A DNA stretch of 64,000 bases from Burkholderia diffusa. GTDB lineage: Bacteria; Pseudomonadota; Gammaproteobacteria; Burkholderiales; Burkholderiaceae. Where the stretch lies: contig NZ_CP013362.1 of NCBI RefSeq assembly GCF_001718315.1, forward strand, positions 620,001-684,000, given 5' to 3'. Shown one piece after another: positions 17,131-27,793 of this stretch. Below the pieces are notes generated by a model. It saw nothing but the letters and a program-made list of their open reading frames with translations. It searched no databases and was not told the DNA's origin. A program made the translations under genes and the position numbers. Numbering within the stretch: the first letter of the stretch is position 1; every line of letters begins with the position of its first letter.

Positions 17131-17559
17131 ATGAAGACGTTTTCCGCAAAAGCCCATGAGGTGACGCGCGAATGGTACGTGATTGACGCGACGGATAAGG
17201 TTCTCGGCCGTGTTGCCAGCGAAGTGGCACGCCGTCTGCGCGGCAAGCACAAGCCTGAGTTCACCCCGCACGTCGACACTGGTGATTTCATCATCATCAT
17301 CAACGCAAGCAAGTTGAAGGTCACGGGCAACAAGACTCTGGACAAGAAGTACTACCGTCACTCGGGCTACCCGGGCGGTATCTATGAAACGACGTTCGGC
17401 AAGATGCAAGAACGCTTCCCGGGCCGTGCGCTCGAGAAGGCGGTCAAGGGCATGCTGCCGAAGGGCCCGCTCGGCTACGCGATGATCAAGAAGCTGAAGG
17501 TCTACGCTGAAGCGACGCATCCGCACTCGGCTCAACAGCCGAAGGCGCTCGAGATCTAA
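17131..17559 (+). CDS. rplM: 50S ribosomal protein L13
   Basis: Structural protein of the large subunit, needed early in 50S assembly. The 142-residue protein ([19 protein letters not shown]) matches the standard L13 length and carries [22 protein letters not shown] and the C-terminal [19 protein letters not shown]. The frame is open for 100 bases upstream, but ATG 17131 is the family start. It is paired with rpsI 11 bases downstream, the usual bacterial rplM-rpsI operon. Confidence 0.98.
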
Positions 17560-17570
17560 GGGGAGCCCAC

Positions 17571-17963
17571 ATGATCGGTAACTGGAACTACGGTACGGGC
17601 CGCCGCAAGAGCGCAGTCGCACGTGTCTTCATCAAGGCTGGCAAGGGCGACATCATCGTCAACGGCAAGCCCATCGCTGACTACTTCTCGCGCGAAACGT
17701 CGCTGATGATCGTGCGTCAACCGCTGGAACTCACGAACCACGGCCAGACGTTCGACATCAAGGTGAACGTGAACGGCGGCGGCGAAACGGGTCAGGCAGG
17801 CGCAGTGCGCCACGGCATCACCCGCGCGCTGATCGACTACGATGCGACGCTGAAGCCGTCGCTGTCGAACGCAGGCTTCGTCACGCGCGATGCACGTGAA
17901 GTCGAGCGTAAGAAGGTTGGTCTGCGCAAGGCACGTCGCGCAAAGCAGTTCTCGAAGCGTTAA
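17571..17963 (+). CDS. rpsI: 30S ribosomal protein S9
   Basis: Structural protein of the small subunit whose C-terminal tail reaches the P-site tRNA. It has 130 residues, begins [20 protein letters not shown] and ends [11 protein letters not shown], the invariant basic tail. GGGGAG lies just before the ATG. It is co-transcribed with rplM and followed by an intrinsic terminator. Confidence 0.98.
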   Translation: MIGNWNYGTGRRKSAVARVFIKAGKGDIIVNGKPIADYFSRETSLMIVRQPLELTNHGQTFDIKVNVNGGGETGQAGAVRHGITRALIDYDATLKPSLSNAGFVTRDAREVERKKVGLRKARRAKQFSKR

Positions 17964-18005
17964 TTCCGCTTCATGGCCGCGCCGCTTTCGGGCGGCGTCC
18001 GCCGG

Positions 18006-18038
18006 AAAAACCGCCAGCATTCACGCTGGCGGTTTTTT
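18006..18038 (+). terminator. Intrinsic terminator of rplM-rpsI
   Basis: CCGCCAGC (18011-18018) pairs with GCTGGCGG (18025-18032), flanked by a run of A and a run of T. Confidence 0.92.
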
Positions 18039-18079
18039 TATGTCCGCGCGGCGGTGTCCCGCGGGCAGTTTCCTGTACT

Positions 18080-18105
18080 GAAATCAACAAGAACCTATTG
18101 ATTTC
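18080..18105. promoter_or_regulatory. Perfect 8-bp dyad upstream of erpA
   Basis: GAAATCAA (18080-18087) and TTGATTTC (18098-18105) are separated by 10 bases, 65 bases before the erpA start. A possible -10 (TACAAT, 18137-18142) lies just downstream, so the dyad would sit over or just upstream of the -35 region, as an activator or repressor site. The protein is unknown. Confidence 0.45.
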
Positions 18106-18170
18106 ATGGACATCAGCACGATCTTCTGATCGGCCCTACAATAGCGGCTAAAGCTTTTTGGAGAGTTCGC

Positions 18171-18542
18171 ATGAACGCTGTTACCGAATCCGCAGCAACG
18201 ACCACCGAAATGCCGGTACCGTTCGTCTTCACCGACGCCGCGGCCGACAAGGTCAAGCAACTGATCGACGAAGAGGGCAATCCCGACCTGAAGCTGCGCG
18301 TATTCGTGCAGGGTGGCGGCTGCTCGGGCTTCCAGTATGGCTTCACGTTCGACGAGGAAGTCAACGAGGACGACACCGTGATGAACAAGAACGGCGTCCA
18401 GCTCCTGATCGACTCGATGAGCTACCAGTACCTGGTCGGCGCCGAGATCGACTACAAGGACGACCTCAACGGCGCCCAGTTCGTGATCAAGAACCCGAAC
18501 GCAACGACGACCTGCGGGTGCGGCTCGTCGTTCTCGGTCTGA
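18171..18542 (+). CDS. erpA: Iron-sulfur cluster insertion protein ErpA
   Basis: A-type carrier that delivers Fe-S clusters to apo-enzymes, for example of isoprenoid synthesis and respiration. The 123-residue protein has the three cluster-binding cysteines at 51 ([11 protein letters not shown]), 115 and 117 ([12 protein letters not shown]), the A-type pattern. GGAGAG precedes the ATG. It is a single gene between the rpsI terminator and its own terminator. Confidence 0.96.
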   Translation: MNAVTESAATTTEMPVPFVFTDAAADKVKQLIDEEGNPDLKLRVFVQGGGCSGFQYGFTFDEEVNEDDTVMNKNGVQLLIDSMSYQYLVGAEIDYKDDLNGAQFVIKNPNATTTCGCGSSFSV

Positions 18543-18579
18543 GCGCACGCCAAATCCTGTCCGGTTCGCCGGAATGAAA

Positions 18580-18605
18580 AACGGGGCTTCATGCCCCGTT
18601 TTTTT
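18580..18605. terminator. Bidirectional terminator between erpA and anmK
   Basis: AACGGGGC (18580-18587) pairs with GCCCCGTT (18593-18600), with A residues before and T residues after, so it works for both convergent genes. Confidence 0.9.
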
Positions 18606-18662
18606 GTGCCTGCGCGCGGCGCGAACCGGGCGGCCTGCGTCTCGTCGCGTCCCGGCCGGCCA

Positions 18663-19811
18663 TCAGCGCGGATAAAGCGCGCCCAGCACGCGCGCGTCCG
18701 CGGCGCCCGTCACGCTCGCGAGGTTGCCGGGCTGGCGCGCGGTGAAGCGATACGCGAGCCACGCGAACGCGAGCGCTTCGACCTGCTGTGGCGGCACGCC
18801 GAGCGCGGCTGTCGTATCCACTGTCGCTGGCACGCCGGCTTCGCGCAACGCATCCGCGAGCGCGGCGAGCAGCACCGGATTGCGGGCGCCGCCACCGCAG
18901 ACGAATACGGCCTTGCAATCCGTCGCATGCTGCGCGACTTCGCGGGCGACCGAGACGGCGGTGAGCGCCGTCAGCGTCGCCTGCACGTGTTCGGGCGCGA
19001 CTTGCGTGAACGCGGCGAGCTTCGCGTCCAGCCACGCGGGATTGAACAGGTCGCGGCCGGTGCTTTTCGGCGGCGGCGCGGCGAAGTAGGGCTCGTCAAG
19101 CAGCGCGTCGAGCAGCGGAGCATGTACGGTGCCGCGCGCGGCGAACTTGCCGCCGTCGTCGTACGGCTTGCCGAGGTGGCGCGTCGCCCACGCGTCGAGC
19201 AGCGCGTTCGCGGGCCCGCAGTCGAAGCCGCGCACGTCGCCGCCATCGCCGGGCAGGATCGTGATGTTGCTGATGCCGCCGAGGTTGCAGACGACGCGCG
19301 TCTCGCCCGGCGCGCCGAAGATCGTCGCGTGGAACGCCGGCGCGAGCGGCGCGCCGTGGCCGCCGGCCGCCACGTCGCGGCTGCGGAAATCGGCGATCAC
19401 GTCGATATGGGCAAGCTCCGCGAGCAGGGCCGGATTGTTGAGCTGGCGCGTGTAGCCGCGCTCCGGACGGTGTCGGACCGTCTGGCCATGCACGCCGATC
19501 GCGCGGATCTGGTCGCGCGACAGGCCGGCGGTGCGCTGCAACTCGTGACAGCACACCGCGTAGCGCGCGACGAGCGCGTTCGCCGCGACGGATTCGCGGT
19601 CGATCTCGTTGTCGCCGGGCTGCTGCAGCGCGAACAGCGCATCGCGCAGCGATTGCGCGAAGCCGACGAACGCTTCCGCGAGCACGACGGGCGCGCGGCC
19701 CGTCTCGAAGCGCACGGCGACGCCGTCGACGCCGTCCATGCTGGTTCCCGACATCAGCCCGAAGTAGATGCCGTCGGCCGGATGGGCGGGTTGCGGATGT
19801 CGTTGCGGCAC
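18663..19811 (-). CDS. anmK: Anhydro-N-acetylmuramic acid kinase
   Basis: Phosphorylates and hydrolyses 1,6-anhydro-MurNAc to MurNAc-6-phosphate in cell-wall recycling. The 382-residue protein has the sugar-kinase-fold signature [18 protein letters not shown] near the N-terminus, [51 protein letters not shown], and the C-terminal [17 protein letters not shown]. It is divergent from tyrS, the same arrangement as in many proteobacteria. Confidence 0.95.
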   Translation of the reverse strand: MPQRHPQPAHPADGIYFGLMSGTSMDGVDGVAVRFETGRAPVVLAEAFVGFAQSLRDALFALQQPGDNEIDRESVAANALVARYAVCCHELQRTAGLSRDQIRAIGVHGQTVRHRPERGYTRQLNNPALLAELAHIDVIADFRSRDVAAGGHGAPLAPAFHATIFGAPGETRVVCNLGGISNITILPGDGGDVRGFDCGPANALLDAWATRHLGKPYDDGGKFAARGTVHAPLLDALLDEPYFAAPPPKSTGRDLFNPAWLDAKLAAFTQVAPEHVQATLTALTAVSVAREVAQHATDCKAVFVCGGGARNPVLLAALADALREAGVPATVDTTAALGVPPQQVEALAFAWLAYRFTARQPGNLASVTGAADARVLGALYPR

Positions 19812-19953
19812 GTTGGGTTCTCCTGGATCGAGCGGCGCGGGCCGGTGCCACGCGCCTTGCGCCCGATTATCCGCGCAACCTGACGCATCGTTAAGCGATG
19901 CACGCGCAAGTTATGGGAAAATCCCTGTCTTTGCGACATTCTTCCCGGCACCG

Positions 19954-21195
19954 ATGAGCACCGAACCCAGTTTCAAGCCTGTTTTCCCGATCACCGACGA
20001 AGTCCGCCATGCGCTCGCCGTCACGAAGCGCGGCGTCGATGAACTGCTGATCGAGGAAGAGTTCGCGCAGAAGCTCGCGCGCAGCGCGGCTACCGGCACG
20101 CCGCTGCGCATCAAGCTCGGCCTCGATCCGACCGCGCCCGACATCCACATCGGCCATACGGTCGTGCTGAACAAGATGCGCCAGCTGCAGGATCTCGGCC
20201 ACACCGTGATTTTCCTGATCGGCGATTTCACGTCGCTGATCGGGGACCCGTCGGGCCGCAACGCGACGCGCCCGCCGCTCACGCGCGAACAGATCGAATC
20301 GAACGCGAAGACCTACTTCGAACAGGCCGCGCTCGTGCTCGATCGCGCAAAGACCGAAATTCGCTACAACAGCGAATGGTCGATGCCGCTCGGCGCGGAC
20401 GGGATGATCAAGCTCGCGTCGCGCTACACGGTCGCGCGAATCCTCGAGCGCGAGGATTTCACGAAGCGCTTCCAGAGCGGCGTGCCGATCTCGATCCACG
20501 AATTCCTGTACCCGCTGATGCAGGGCTACGACTCGGTCGCGCTGAATGCCGACCTCGAACTCGGCGGCACCGATCAGAAGTTCAACCTGCTCGTCGGCCG
20601 CGAACTGCAGAAGCAGTACGGCCAGGAACAGCAGTGCATCCTGACGATGCCGCTGCTCGAGGGTCTCGACGGCGTCGAGAAGATGTCGAAGTCGAAGGGC
20701 AACTACGTCGGCATCAGCGAGAAGCCGAACGACATGTTCGGCAAGCTGATGAGCATCTCGGACACGCTGATGTGGCGTTATTTCGAGCTGCTGTCGTTCC
20801 GCGGCCTCGACGAAATCGCCGGTTTCAAGCGCGAGGCCGAAGGCGGTCGCAATCCGCGCGACTTCAAGGTGCTGCTTGCGCAGGAAATCGTCGCGCGCTT
20901 CCACTCGCAGGCCGACGCCGAGCGTGCGCTGGAGGACTTCAATCACCGCGCGAAGGGCGGCGTGCCGGACGACATTCCGTCGGTCACGCTCGCGGGCGCG
21001 CCGCTCGCGATCGGCCAGCTGCTGAAGCAGGCGGGCCTCGTGCCGTCGACGAGCGAAGCGCTGCGCAACATCGAGCAGGGCGGCGTGAAGATCGATGGCG
21101 CGACGGTGTCCGACAAGGGCCTGAAGGTCGAGGCCGGCGAGTTCGTCGTCCAAGTCGGCAAGCGCCGCTTCGCGCGCGTCACGCTGACCGCATGA
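19954..21195 (+). CDS. tyrS: Tyrosyl-tRNA synthetase
   Basis: Charges tRNA-Tyr. Class I signatures are [14 protein letters not shown] (HIGH) and [12 protein letters not shown] (KMSKS); the C-terminal S4-type RNA-binding domain (about residues 345-413) contains [17 protein letters not shown]. The length of 413 residues and the eubacterial type-2 (TyrZ-like) layout fit. The open frame extends upstream, but ATG 19954 ([12 protein letters not shown]) is the family start. The 3' end overlaps dtd by 4 bases (ATGA). Confidence 0.97.
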   Translation: MSTEPSFKPVFPITDEVRHALAVTKRGVDELLIEEEFAQKLARSAATGTPLRIKLGLDPTAPDIHIGHTVVLNKMRQLQDLGHTVIFLIGDFTSLIGDPSGRNATRPPLTREQIESNAKTYFEQAALVLDRAKTEIRYNSEWSMPLGADGMIKLASRYTVARILEREDFTKRFQSGVPISIHEFLYPLMQGYDSVALNADLELGGTDQKFNLLVGRELQKQYGQEQQCILTMPLLEGLDGVEKMSKSKGNYVGISEKPNDMFGKLMSISDTLMWRYFELLSFRGLDEIAGFKREAEGGRNPRDFKVLLAQEIVARFHSQADAERALEDFNHRAKGGVPDDIPSVTLAGAPLAIGQLLKQAGLVPSTSEALRNIEQGGVKIDGATVSDKGLKVEAGEFVVQVGKRRFARVTLTA

Positions 21196-21650
21196 TCGCG
21201 CTGATCCAGCGCGTGAAGCGCGCCGACGTGCGCGTTGGCGACCGCACGACGGGCGAGATCGGTGCAGGGCTGCTCGCACTCGTCTGTGCGGAGCGCGGCG
21301 ACACCGAGGCCGTGGCCGACAAGCTGCTCGCGAAGCTGCTTGGCTATCGCGTGTTCAGTGACGCGGCGGGCAAGATGAACCTGCCGGTGTCGAACATCGA
21401 CGGCATGGGCGGCGCCGGCGGCCTGCTGCTGGTGTCGCAGTTCACGCTCGCGGCCGATACCAACAGCGGGCTGCGGCCGAGCTTTACGCCGGCCGCGCCG
21501 CCCGACGAAGGCGCGCGCCTGTTCGACTATTTCGTCGCGGCCGCGCGCGCGCGTCATCCGGTCGTCGAGACGGGCGAGTTCGGCGCCGACATGCAGGTGT
21601 CGCTCGTCAACGATGGCCCCGTGACGTTCTGGCTGCAAGTGCGGCCCTGA
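21192..21650 (+). CDS. dtd: D-aminoacyl-tRNA deacylase
   Basis: Removes D-amino acids wrongly attached to tRNA, also glycine from tRNA-Ala. The 152-residue protein contains the invariant [17 protein letters not shown] and [11 protein letters not shown] motifs that form the active site across the dimer. ATG 21192 lies in the tyrS stop region (ATGA), so it is translationally coupled to tyrosyl-tRNA synthetase. The pairing is functionally sensible because TyrRS is known to mischarge D-tyrosine. Confidence 0.96.
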   Translation: MIALIQRVKRADVRVGDRTTGEIGAGLLALVCAERGDTEAVADKLLAKLLGYRVFSDAAGKMNLPVSNIDGMGGAGGLLLVSQFTLAADTNSGLRPSFTPAAPPDEGARLFDYFVAAARARHPVVETGEFGADMQVSLVNDGPVTFWLQVRP

Positions 21651-21673
21651 TCTTTCCCCGGAGACGCGCCGCG

Positions 21674-22336
21674 ATGGCCACCACGCAGATTCTCTTCATT
21701 CGTCATGGTGAGACGGCCTGGAACCGCATCAAGCGCATCCAGGGCCATATCGACATTCCGCTGGCCGACACCGGGCTCGCGCAGGCGCAGCGGCTGGCCG
21801 TCCGACTCGCGCGGGAAGCGCATGAAGGACAGCGGATCGACGCGATCTATTCGAGCGACCTGATGCGAGCGCAGCAGACCGCGCAACCCTTTGCCGAGGC
21901 GCTCGGGCTGCCGCTGCGGTTGCGCGAAGGGCTGCGCGAGCGCGCGTACGGCGTGTTCCAGGGGCATGACAGCACCGGGATCGAGACGCTGTTTCCGGAC
22001 GCCTACGCCGCGTGGCAGACGCGCGATCCGGGCTTCGCGCCCGAGGGCGGTGAGTCGCAGCGCGAGTTCTATCATCGCGTGCTGCATGCGCTCGAGCCGA
22101 TCGTCGCTGCGCATCCGGGCGGGCGGATTGCATGCGTCGCGCACGGCGGCGTGCTGGATTGCGTGTATCGCTTTGCAAACGGTCTCGACCTGTCGGCGCC
22201 GCGCAGCTATCAGTTGCTGAACACCAGCATCAACGTCGTCGATTACGTCGATGGCCGTGCGCAGGTCGTGCAATGGGCCGACGTATCACATCTGGATACC
22301 GCGAGCGACGACGACGGGTATCGCAAGGTACTTTGA
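21674..22336 (+). CDS. Histidine phosphatase family protein (phosphoglycerate mutase-like)
   Basis: A 220-residue member of the histidine phosphatase superfamily. The phospho-accepting motif is LFIRHGETAWNRIKRIQGH near residue 10, an acid residue sits in LRERAYGVFQGHD, and the second catalytic His is in CVAHGGVLDCVYR. It resembles cofactor-dependent PGM-like and GpmB/CobC proteins, so the substrate cannot be set by sequence alone. It lies 23 bases after dtd and may be co-transcribed. Confidence 0.85.
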   Translation: MATTQILFIRHGETAWNRIKRIQGHIDIPLADTGLAQAQRLAVRLAREAHEGQRIDAIYSSDLMRAQQTAQPFAEALGLPLRLREGLRERAYGVFQGHDSTGIETLFPDAYAAWQTRDPGFAPEGGESQREFYHRVLHALEPIVAAHPGGRIACVAHGGVLDCVYRFANGLDLSAPRSYQLLNTSINVVDYVDGRAQVVQWADVSHLDTASDDDGYRKVL

Positions 22337-22580
22337 TGTGCTAATGCCGGCCTCGCCGGCGTGAGCTGCGGGCCGACTTCTACATTTGGCTTGGTGCGGC
22401 TTCGCGTGGCGCATCCCGTAGTCGAGCGCGTACGCGATTTTACCGGGCTCGTCGGCCGTGATCGGCTGGCGGCAGCTTGCCGAATTCTCCCTGGGTGTAC
22501 TTCTCCCCGCCATTGATCGCATCGGCGCGGCGGCGACGGGAATCTGACGACAAATCGAAATGATCCGAAGAAACGGATCG
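22337..22580. other. Intergenic region with possible degraded coding remnant
   Basis: Convergent gap between the phosphatase and the MpaB-like gene. It contains a short GCCGGC hairpin (about 22347-22361) and a GATCCG/CGGATC dyad (about 22563-22580). On the minus strand one frame is open across most of it but lacks a start or ribosome binding site, and I do not recognise its reading. No functional gene is claimed. Confidence 0.3.
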
Positions 22581-23534
22581 TCAGGCGGGAGGGGCGCTGT
22601 CGGGCGGCGTCGCGGTTGCACGGCGGCGTGCGCGTTTCGGTGCGCCGTTGACGAGCGCCCAGCGCAGCACGGGGGCGACCGCCCTGACACCGGGCCGGAC
22701 CACCGCGCGCCGCAGCGGCGCGAACGTCGACACGCCGAGCATGCGCTGCGCCCAGTGCGGCAGCAGGTCTATGCCCGCATGCATGATCAGTGACGCGGCC
22801 GGCCGCAGCGCGGGCGTCGAGATCGGCACATTCAGCAGAACGTCCATGACGGCGAAGGTGCGTGGTCCTGCTTCGAGTTCGGGCCGCATGCGCGCGAAAT
22901 AGGCCGCGACTTCCGCACGCGAACGGGGAACATCCCGGGCACCGAGCAGCTCGGCGATCAATGCCGTTTCAGCGTAGTAGCCATCCTGCAGTTCGCCCGA
23001 CAGCGACGGATTCACGTAGCGCAAATGGGCGGCGAGAAAGCTCGATACTTCCGCGACATGCACCCAGGTCAGCAACGCCGGATCGTCGGCTCGATACGGC
23101 CGGCCGTCGGGCGCGGTACCCGATACGCGCGCGTGGATCGTTCTTACGCGCTCGATCAGCGCGAGTGCGTCCGCGCGGCTGCCGAACGTCGTGCCCGTGA
23201 TGAACGTGGCGGTGCGCCGCAAGCGGCCGAGAATGTCGGTGCGAAACGACGAGTGATCCCAGACGCCCGCCAGTGCGAGCGGATGGAGCGCCTGCAGCAG
23301 CAGTGCGGCAATGCCGCCGGTCATCATCGACGTGAAATCGGCATGCACGCGCCAGCAGATGGCGTCGGGGCCGAACAGCCCCGGGTCTCCCGGTGGCGAC
23401 GACAGATCGATCGACGGACCGCCGCCGCCGGTCGTCAGGTGCGTGATGCCGGCCACGAGCCGCTTGCGGATCGGTTCGACCCAGCGCGGGCCCGGTGCGG
23501 GCGTGGCGGGGTGCGGGCTGGGCGGCGTGGTCAT
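22581..23534 (-). CDS. MpaB-family oxygenase (DUF2236)
   Basis: A 317-residue protein of the MpaB/rubber-oxygenase (DUF2236) superfamily, which uses heme b in characterised members. Typical segments are WRVHADFTSMMTGGIAALLLQALHPLALAGVWDHS, LRRTATFITGTTFGS, ALLTWVHVAEVSSFLAAHLRY and the conserved Arg/His-rich core around those. The physiological substrate is unknown. It begins 24 bases after ruvB on the same strand and may be read through from ruvCAB, although no functional tie to recombination is known. The C-terminal tail is Ala/Pro/Arg-rich. Confidence 0.8.
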   Translation of the reverse strand: MTTPPSPHPATPAPGPRWVEPIRKRLVAGITHLTTGGGGPSIDLSSPPGDPGLFGPDAICWRVHADFTSMMTGGIAALLLQALHPLALAGVWDHSSFRTDILGRLRRTATFITGTTFGSRADALALIERVRTIHARVSGTAPDGRPYRADDPALLTWVHVAEVSSFLAAHLRYVNPSLSGELQDGYYAETALIAELLGARDVPRSRAEVAAYFARMRPELEAGPRTFAVMDVLLNVPISTPALRPAASLIMHAGIDLLPHWAQRMLGVSTFAPLRRAVVRPGVRAVAPVLRWALVNGAPKRARRRATATPPDSAPPA

Positions 23535-23558
23535 GGCAGGCGCGGCACGGGCAGCGGG

Positions 23559-24626
23559 TTACTTCCCGTCAGCGGTATCCCACATTCCGCGTTCGGTGTT
23601 GCCGGCATCGGGCGCCGAAAGCCCGAAATGGCGGTAGGTGAGCAGCGTTGCGACGCGCCCGCGCGGCGTGCGCTGCAGGAAGCCTTGCTGGATCAGGTAC
23701 GGCTCGAGCACGTCTTCGATCGTGTCGCGCTCCTCGCCGATTGCCGCCGCGAGGTTGTCGATACCGACCGGGCCGCCGTCGAACTTGTGCAGGATCGCCT
23801 CGAGCAGCTTGCGGTCCATCAGGTCGAAGCCGACCGGGTCGACGTCGAGCATCGCGAGCGCGGCGTCGGCCACGGCCGCGGTGATCTGGCCATCGGCCTT
23901 CACTTCCGCATAGTCGCGCACGCGGCGCAGCAGCCGGTTCGCGATCCGCGGCGTGCCGCGCGAGCGCTTCGCGATTTCCAGCGCGCCGTTCGGATCGATC
24001 TGCGCATTCAGCAGCGACGCCGAGCGCCGCACGATGCGCGACAGCTGGTCGGCATCGTAGAACTCGAGGCGCGCGACGATCCCGAAGCGATCGCGCAGCG
24101 GGTTGGTCAGCATCCCTGCACGCGTGGTCGCGCCGACCAGCGTGAACGGCTGCAAGTCGAGCTTCACGCTGCGTGCTGCCGGGCCCTCGCCGATCATGAT
24201 GTCGATCTGGTAATCCTCCAGCGCCGGATACAGGATTTCCTCGACGACCGGTGACAGCCGGTGGATTTCGTCGATGAACAGGACGTCGTTCGCTTCGAGG
24301 TTGGTCAGCAGCGCGGCGAGATCGCCCGCGCGCTCGAGCACGGGGCCCGACGTCTGGCGCAGGTTCACGCCCATCTCGCGCGCGATGATGTGCGCGAGGG
24401 TGGTCTTGCCGAGGCCCGGCGGCCCGAACAGCAGCACGTGGTCGAGCGGCTCGGAGCGGCGCTTCGCGGCCTCGATGAAGATCTCGAGCTGGCCGCGCAC
24501 CTTTTCCTGGCCGACGTAATCGTCGAGCTGGCGCGGCCGCAGCGCGCGTTCGAACACCTCCTCGTGCGACGAGGCGGGCGTGGCGGCGATGATCCGCTCG
24601 GCGGCGAGTTTGTCGGTTTCAATCAT
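23559..24626 (-). CDS. ruvB: Holliday junction branch-migration ATPase RuvB
   Basis: Hexameric AAA+ motor that, with RuvA, drives branch migration of Holliday junctions. The 355-residue protein has Walker A GPPGLGKT (residues 68-75), Walker [13 protein letters not shown], the sensor region [10 protein letters not shown] and a C-terminal winged helix ending in [16 protein letters not shown]. Downstream of ruvA on the same strand with a 108-base gap. Confidence 0.97.
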   Translation of the reverse strand: MIETDKLAAERIIAATPASSHEEVFERALRPRQLDDYVGQEKVRGQLEIFIEAAKRRSEPLDHVLLFGPPGLGKTTLAHIIAREMGVNLRQTSGPVLERAGDLAALLTNLEANDVLFIDEIHRLSPVVEEILYPALEDYQIDIMIGEGPAARSVKLDLQPFTLVGATTRAGMLTNPLRDRFGIVARLEFYDADQLSRIVRRSASLLNAQIDPNGALEIAKRSRGTPRIANRLLRRVRDYAEVKADGQITAAVADAALAMLDVDPVGFDLMDRKLLEAILHKFDGGPVGIDNLAAAIGEERDTIEDVLEPYLIQQGFLQRTPRGRVATLLTYRHFGLSAPDAGNTERGMWDTADGK

Positions 24627-24734
24627 GCGGCCATTGTACCGCGCGCGCTGACGCGGTCGAACTGGCCGAACGGCCGACTGGCGCGCACCGCACGGCGGCG
24701 CGACACTGGCTCCGACAGCCGGTTCGGGCGGGTG

Positions 24735-25316
24735 TTACGCCTTCGACAGTGCCTTGAGCGCGAGCTTGATGCCTTCGGACACGCCGGTGCCGGCCGGCAC
24801 GTTCTTGATCGCGGCGAGGCCTTCCTTTTCCGAGTAGCCGAGCGCGAGCAGCGCGTTGAGGATGTCGGTCGCGTGGTCGGACTGGGATGCGGCGCCGGCG
24901 AGCGCACCGAGGTCCGCGCCGAGCTTGCCTTTCAGCTCGAGCAACAGGCGCTCGGCGGTTTTCTTGCCGATACCTGGCAGACGCGTGAGACGCGCGGCGT
25001 CCTGCATGGTCACCGCCTGTGCGAGCTCCTGCACGCTCATGCCGGACAGCACGGCCAGCGCCATGCGCGCGCCGATACCGGTGATCTTCAGCAGTTCGCG
25101 GAAGGTCGTGCGCTCCTGCGGCGTGAGGAAGCCGTACAGCAGGTGCGCGTCCTCGCGCACGATCTGCTGGGTGAGCAGCACGACGCGCTCGCCTGTCTGC
25201 GGCAGGTTGTAGAAGGTGCTCATCGGCACGTCGATCTCATAGCCGACGCCGTTGCAGTCGACGAGCAGGTGGGGCGGGTTCTTTTCGAGCAGGATGCCGG
25301 CGATGCGACCGATCAT
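24735..25316 (-). CDS. ruvA: Holliday junction DNA helicase subunit RuvA
   Basis: Tetrameric junction-binding protein that recruits RuvB. The 193-residue protein begins [20 protein letters not shown] (OB-fold domain). It has tandem helix-hairpin-helix motifs ([19 protein letters not shown] and [20 protein letters not shown]), an acidic pin region between them, and domain III from about residue 145 that contacts RuvB. Confidence 0.97.
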   Translation of the reverse strand: MIGRIAGILLEKNPPHLLVDCNGVGYEIDVPMSTFYNLPQTGERVVLLTQQIVREDAHLLYGFLTPQERTTFRELLKITGIGARMALAVLSGMSVQELAQAVTMQDAARLTRLPGIGKKTAERLLLELKGKLGADLGALAGAASQSDHATDILNALLALGYSEKEGLAAIKNVPAGTGVSEGIKLALKALSKA

Positions 25317-25489
25317 GGATGGCGGGAAGCGAGGAAGAAAGCGCGAGTGTAGCGCAGGTGCGGCGCGATGCCGATGGGTTGGCCGTCAGGTCGGGCAATG
25401 CGACACGCGTGCGTGGCGCAGGGCGATCAGGCGGGCAGGGTGATCGCAGGCGCAACGCGCGAAGCGACGTGGACACGCGTGCGGTTGCG

Positions 25490-26032
25490 TCAGCCGACGA
25501 GCCGTCCGCGCCGCACGCGCAGCCCCTTTTTCGCGAACGCTGGCGCGAGGCCGCTGATCGTGCCGAGCGTATTACCGCTGTGCGCATGGCAGATCGCCAT
25601 CCCGAGCGCGTCGGCCGCGTCGCTGCCGGGCTGGCCCGTGAGATTGAGCAGCCGCGTGACCATCTCCTGCATCTGCGACTTGGTCGCGCGGCCGTAACCG
25701 ACGACGGCCTGCTTCAGTTGCAGCGCGGTGTATTCGGCCACCGGCAAGCCGCCGGCGACAAGCCCGCAGATCGCGGCGCCGCGCGCCTGGCCGAGCAGCA
25801 GTGTCGACTGCGGGTTCACGTTGACGAACACCTGCTCGATCGCGGCCTGGTCGGGCGCGTGTTCGCGCACGAGCGTCGATACACCCTGGAAGATCGTGCC
25901 GAGTCGGGTGGCCAGGTCGGCCGTTGGCGTGCGGATCACGCCGCTCGCGACATAAGCGAGCCGGTGGCCGCTGACGTCGATGATGCCGAAACCGGTGACG
26001 CGCAGGCCGGGGTCGATGCCGAGAATTCGCAT
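25490..26032 (-). CDS. ruvC: Holliday junction resolvase RuvC
   Basis: Dimeric endonuclease that cleaves Holliday junctions. The 180-residue protein begins [19 protein letters not shown], with the catalytic Asp at residue 7. The Glu of [19 protein letters not shown] and the C-terminal [14 protein letters not shown] supply the other metal ligands of the RNase H-like fold. First gene of ruvC-ruvA-ruvB; separated from the upstream purH by an intrinsic terminator. Confidence 0.97.
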   Translation of the reverse strand: MRILGIDPGLRVTGFGIIDVSGHRLAYVASGVIRTPTADLATRLGTIFQGVSTLVREHAPDQAAIEQVFVNVNPQSTLLLGQARGAAICGLVAGGLPVAEYTALQLKQAVVGYGRATKSQMQEMVTRLLNLTGQPGSDAADALGMAICHAHSGNTLGTISGLAPAFAKKGLRVRRGRLVG

Positions 26033-26120
26033 GAGTGAGGAGAAGTACCTGATGCAGCGATACTACAACGAATGGTGCACGGCGCCGGCCGCACGGTTGG
26101 ACGCGCCGGCGCCGCGCAAT

Positions 26121-26154
26121 AAAAAACCCGGCGGGTGTGATGCCGCCGGGTTTT
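26121..26154 (-). terminator. Intrinsic terminator after purH
   Basis: ACCCGGCGG (26126-26134) pairs with CCGCCGGGT (26143-26151); the A run at 26121-26126 is the U-tract on the minus strand. It separates the dusB-fis-purH unit from ruvCAB. Confidence 0.88.
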
Positions 26155-26183
26155 CATGCAGCGGCCGCGCGGGCCGCGTGCGA

Positions 26184-27749
26184 TCAGTGACGGAAGTGAC
26201 GCACGCCCGTCACGACCATCGCGATGCCGTGCTCGTCGGCCGCCGCGATCACTTCGTCGTCGCGCATCGAGCCGCCCGGCTGGATCACGCAGGTCGCGCC
26301 CGCCGCCACGACGACGTCGAGACCGTCGCGGAACGGGAAGAACGCATCCGACGCGACAGCCGAGCCGGCCAGCGTGAGGCCCGCGTTCTGCGCCTTGATG
26401 CTCGCGATGCGAGCGGAATCGACGCGGCTCATCTGCCCGGCGCCGACGCCGAGCGTCATGCCGTTGCCGCAGAACACGATCGCGTTCGACTTCACGTACT
26501 TCGCGACGCGCCATGCGAACAGCAGGTCGTCCATTTCCTTCGTGGTCGGTTGGCGCTTCGTGACGACGCGCAGCTCGCTCGGCTGCACGTTCTTCGAATC
26601 GAGCGACTGCACGAGCAGGCCGCCGCCCACGCGCTTCAGGTCGAACGCGTTGTGACCGTCGCCCAGTGCGATTTCGAGCAGGCGCACGTTCTGCTTCGCA
26701 GCGAACACCTGCTTCGCGGCGTCCGAGAACGACGGCGCGATCAGCACTTCGACGAATTGCTTCGCCACCGCCTGCGCGGCCGTCTCGTCGACTTCGCGGT
26801 TGAACGCGATGATGCCGCCGAACGCCGACGTCGGGTCGGTCTGGAACGCCTTCGCGTATGCGTCGGCCGAGTCGTTGCCGACCGCGACGCCGCACGGGTT
26901 CGCATGCTTGATGATCACGCAGGCCGGCGCGTCGAACGTCTTCACGCATTCCCACGCCGCGTCCGAATCCGCGATGTTGTTGTACGACAGTTCCTTGCCC
27001 TGCAGCTGGCGGTAGTTCGCGAGCGCGCCGGCGGGCGTCGTGATGTCGCGGTAGAACGCCGCGCTCTGGTGCGGGTTCTCGCCGTAGCGCAGGTCCTGCA
27101 CCTTGTCGAACGCCATGTTCAGCGTGGCCGGATACGCGCTGCGCGATGCGTGCTGCAGCTCGTCGGTCAGGCTCGTCAGGTAGTTCGTGATCGCGCCGTC
27201 GTATTGCGCGGTGTGCGCGAACACTTTCGTCGCGAGGCGGAAGTTGGTCGCGTAGCCGACCGTGTTGCCGTTCGCCTTCATTTCGTCGAGCACGACCGCG
27301 TAGTCGGCCGGATCGACGACGACCGTCACGTCGCGGTGGTTCTTCGCGGCCGAGCGCAGCATCGTCGGGCCGCCGATGTCGATGTTCTCGATCGCGTCGG
27401 CGAGCGTGCAGTCGTCCTTCGCGATCGTCGCGACGAACGGATACAGGTTCACGACCAGCAGGTCGATCGTCGGGATGCCGTGCTGCTCCAGCGCCTGCAT
27501 GTGCTCGGGCAGGTCGCGGCGGGCGAGGATGCCGCCGTGCACCTTCGGGTGGAGCGTCTTCACGCGCCCATCGAGCATTTCCGGAAAGCCCGTGTAGTCG
27601 GCCACTTCGGTTACGGGCAGACCCGCGTCGGCGAGCATTTTTGCGGTGCCGCCGGTCGACAGCAGCTTGACGCCGAGGTCGGACAGCGACTTCGCGAAGT
27701 CGACGATGCCGGTCTTGTCGGAAACGGAAATGAGCGCTTGCTTGATCAT
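26184..27749 (-). CDS. purH: Bifunctional AICAR transformylase / IMP cyclohydrolase
   Basis: Catalyses the last two steps of IMP synthesis. The 521-residue protein has the MGS-like IMP cyclohydrolase domain first ([46 protein letters not shown]) and the AICAR transformylase domain from about residue 200 ([29 protein letters not shown], and the C-terminal [19 protein letters not shown]). The frame is open further upstream, but ATG 27749 is the family start. It follows fis by 44 bases. Confidence 0.97.
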   Translation of the reverse strand: MIKQALISVSDKTGIVDFAKSLSDLGVKLLSTGGTAKMLADAGLPVTEVADYTGFPEMLDGRVKTLHPKVHGGILARRDLPEHMQALEQHGIPTIDLLVVNLYPFVATIAKDDCTLADAIENIDIGGPTMLRSAAKNHRDVTVVVDPADYAVVLDEMKANGNTVGYATNFRLATKVFAHTAQYDGAITNYLTSLTDELQHASRSAYPATLNMAFDKVQDLRYGENPHQSAAFYRDITTPAGALANYRQLQGKELSYNNIADSDAAWECVKTFDAPACVIIKHANPCGVAVGNDSADAYAKAFQTDPTSAFGGIIAFNREVDETAAQAVAKQFVEVLIAPSFSDAAKQVFAAKQNVRLLEIALGDGHNAFDLKRVGGGLLVQSLDSKNVQPSELRVVTKRQPTTKEMDDLLFAWRVAKYVKSNAIVFCGNGMTLGVGAGQMSRVDSARIASIKAQNAGLTLAGSAVASDAFFPFRDGLDVVVAAGATCVIQPGGSMRDDEVIAAADEHGIAMVVTGVRHFRH

Positions 27750-27793
27750 GATGGAACCACCAATAGCCAGGGAAACGGGGACGGGACGGCCGC

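Noticed and set aside
22286..22690. Minus-strand 134-codon frame as a real gene
   Set aside because: It overlaps the MpaB-like gene in another frame, has no start signal, and only a short part lies in free sequence. At most a remnant.
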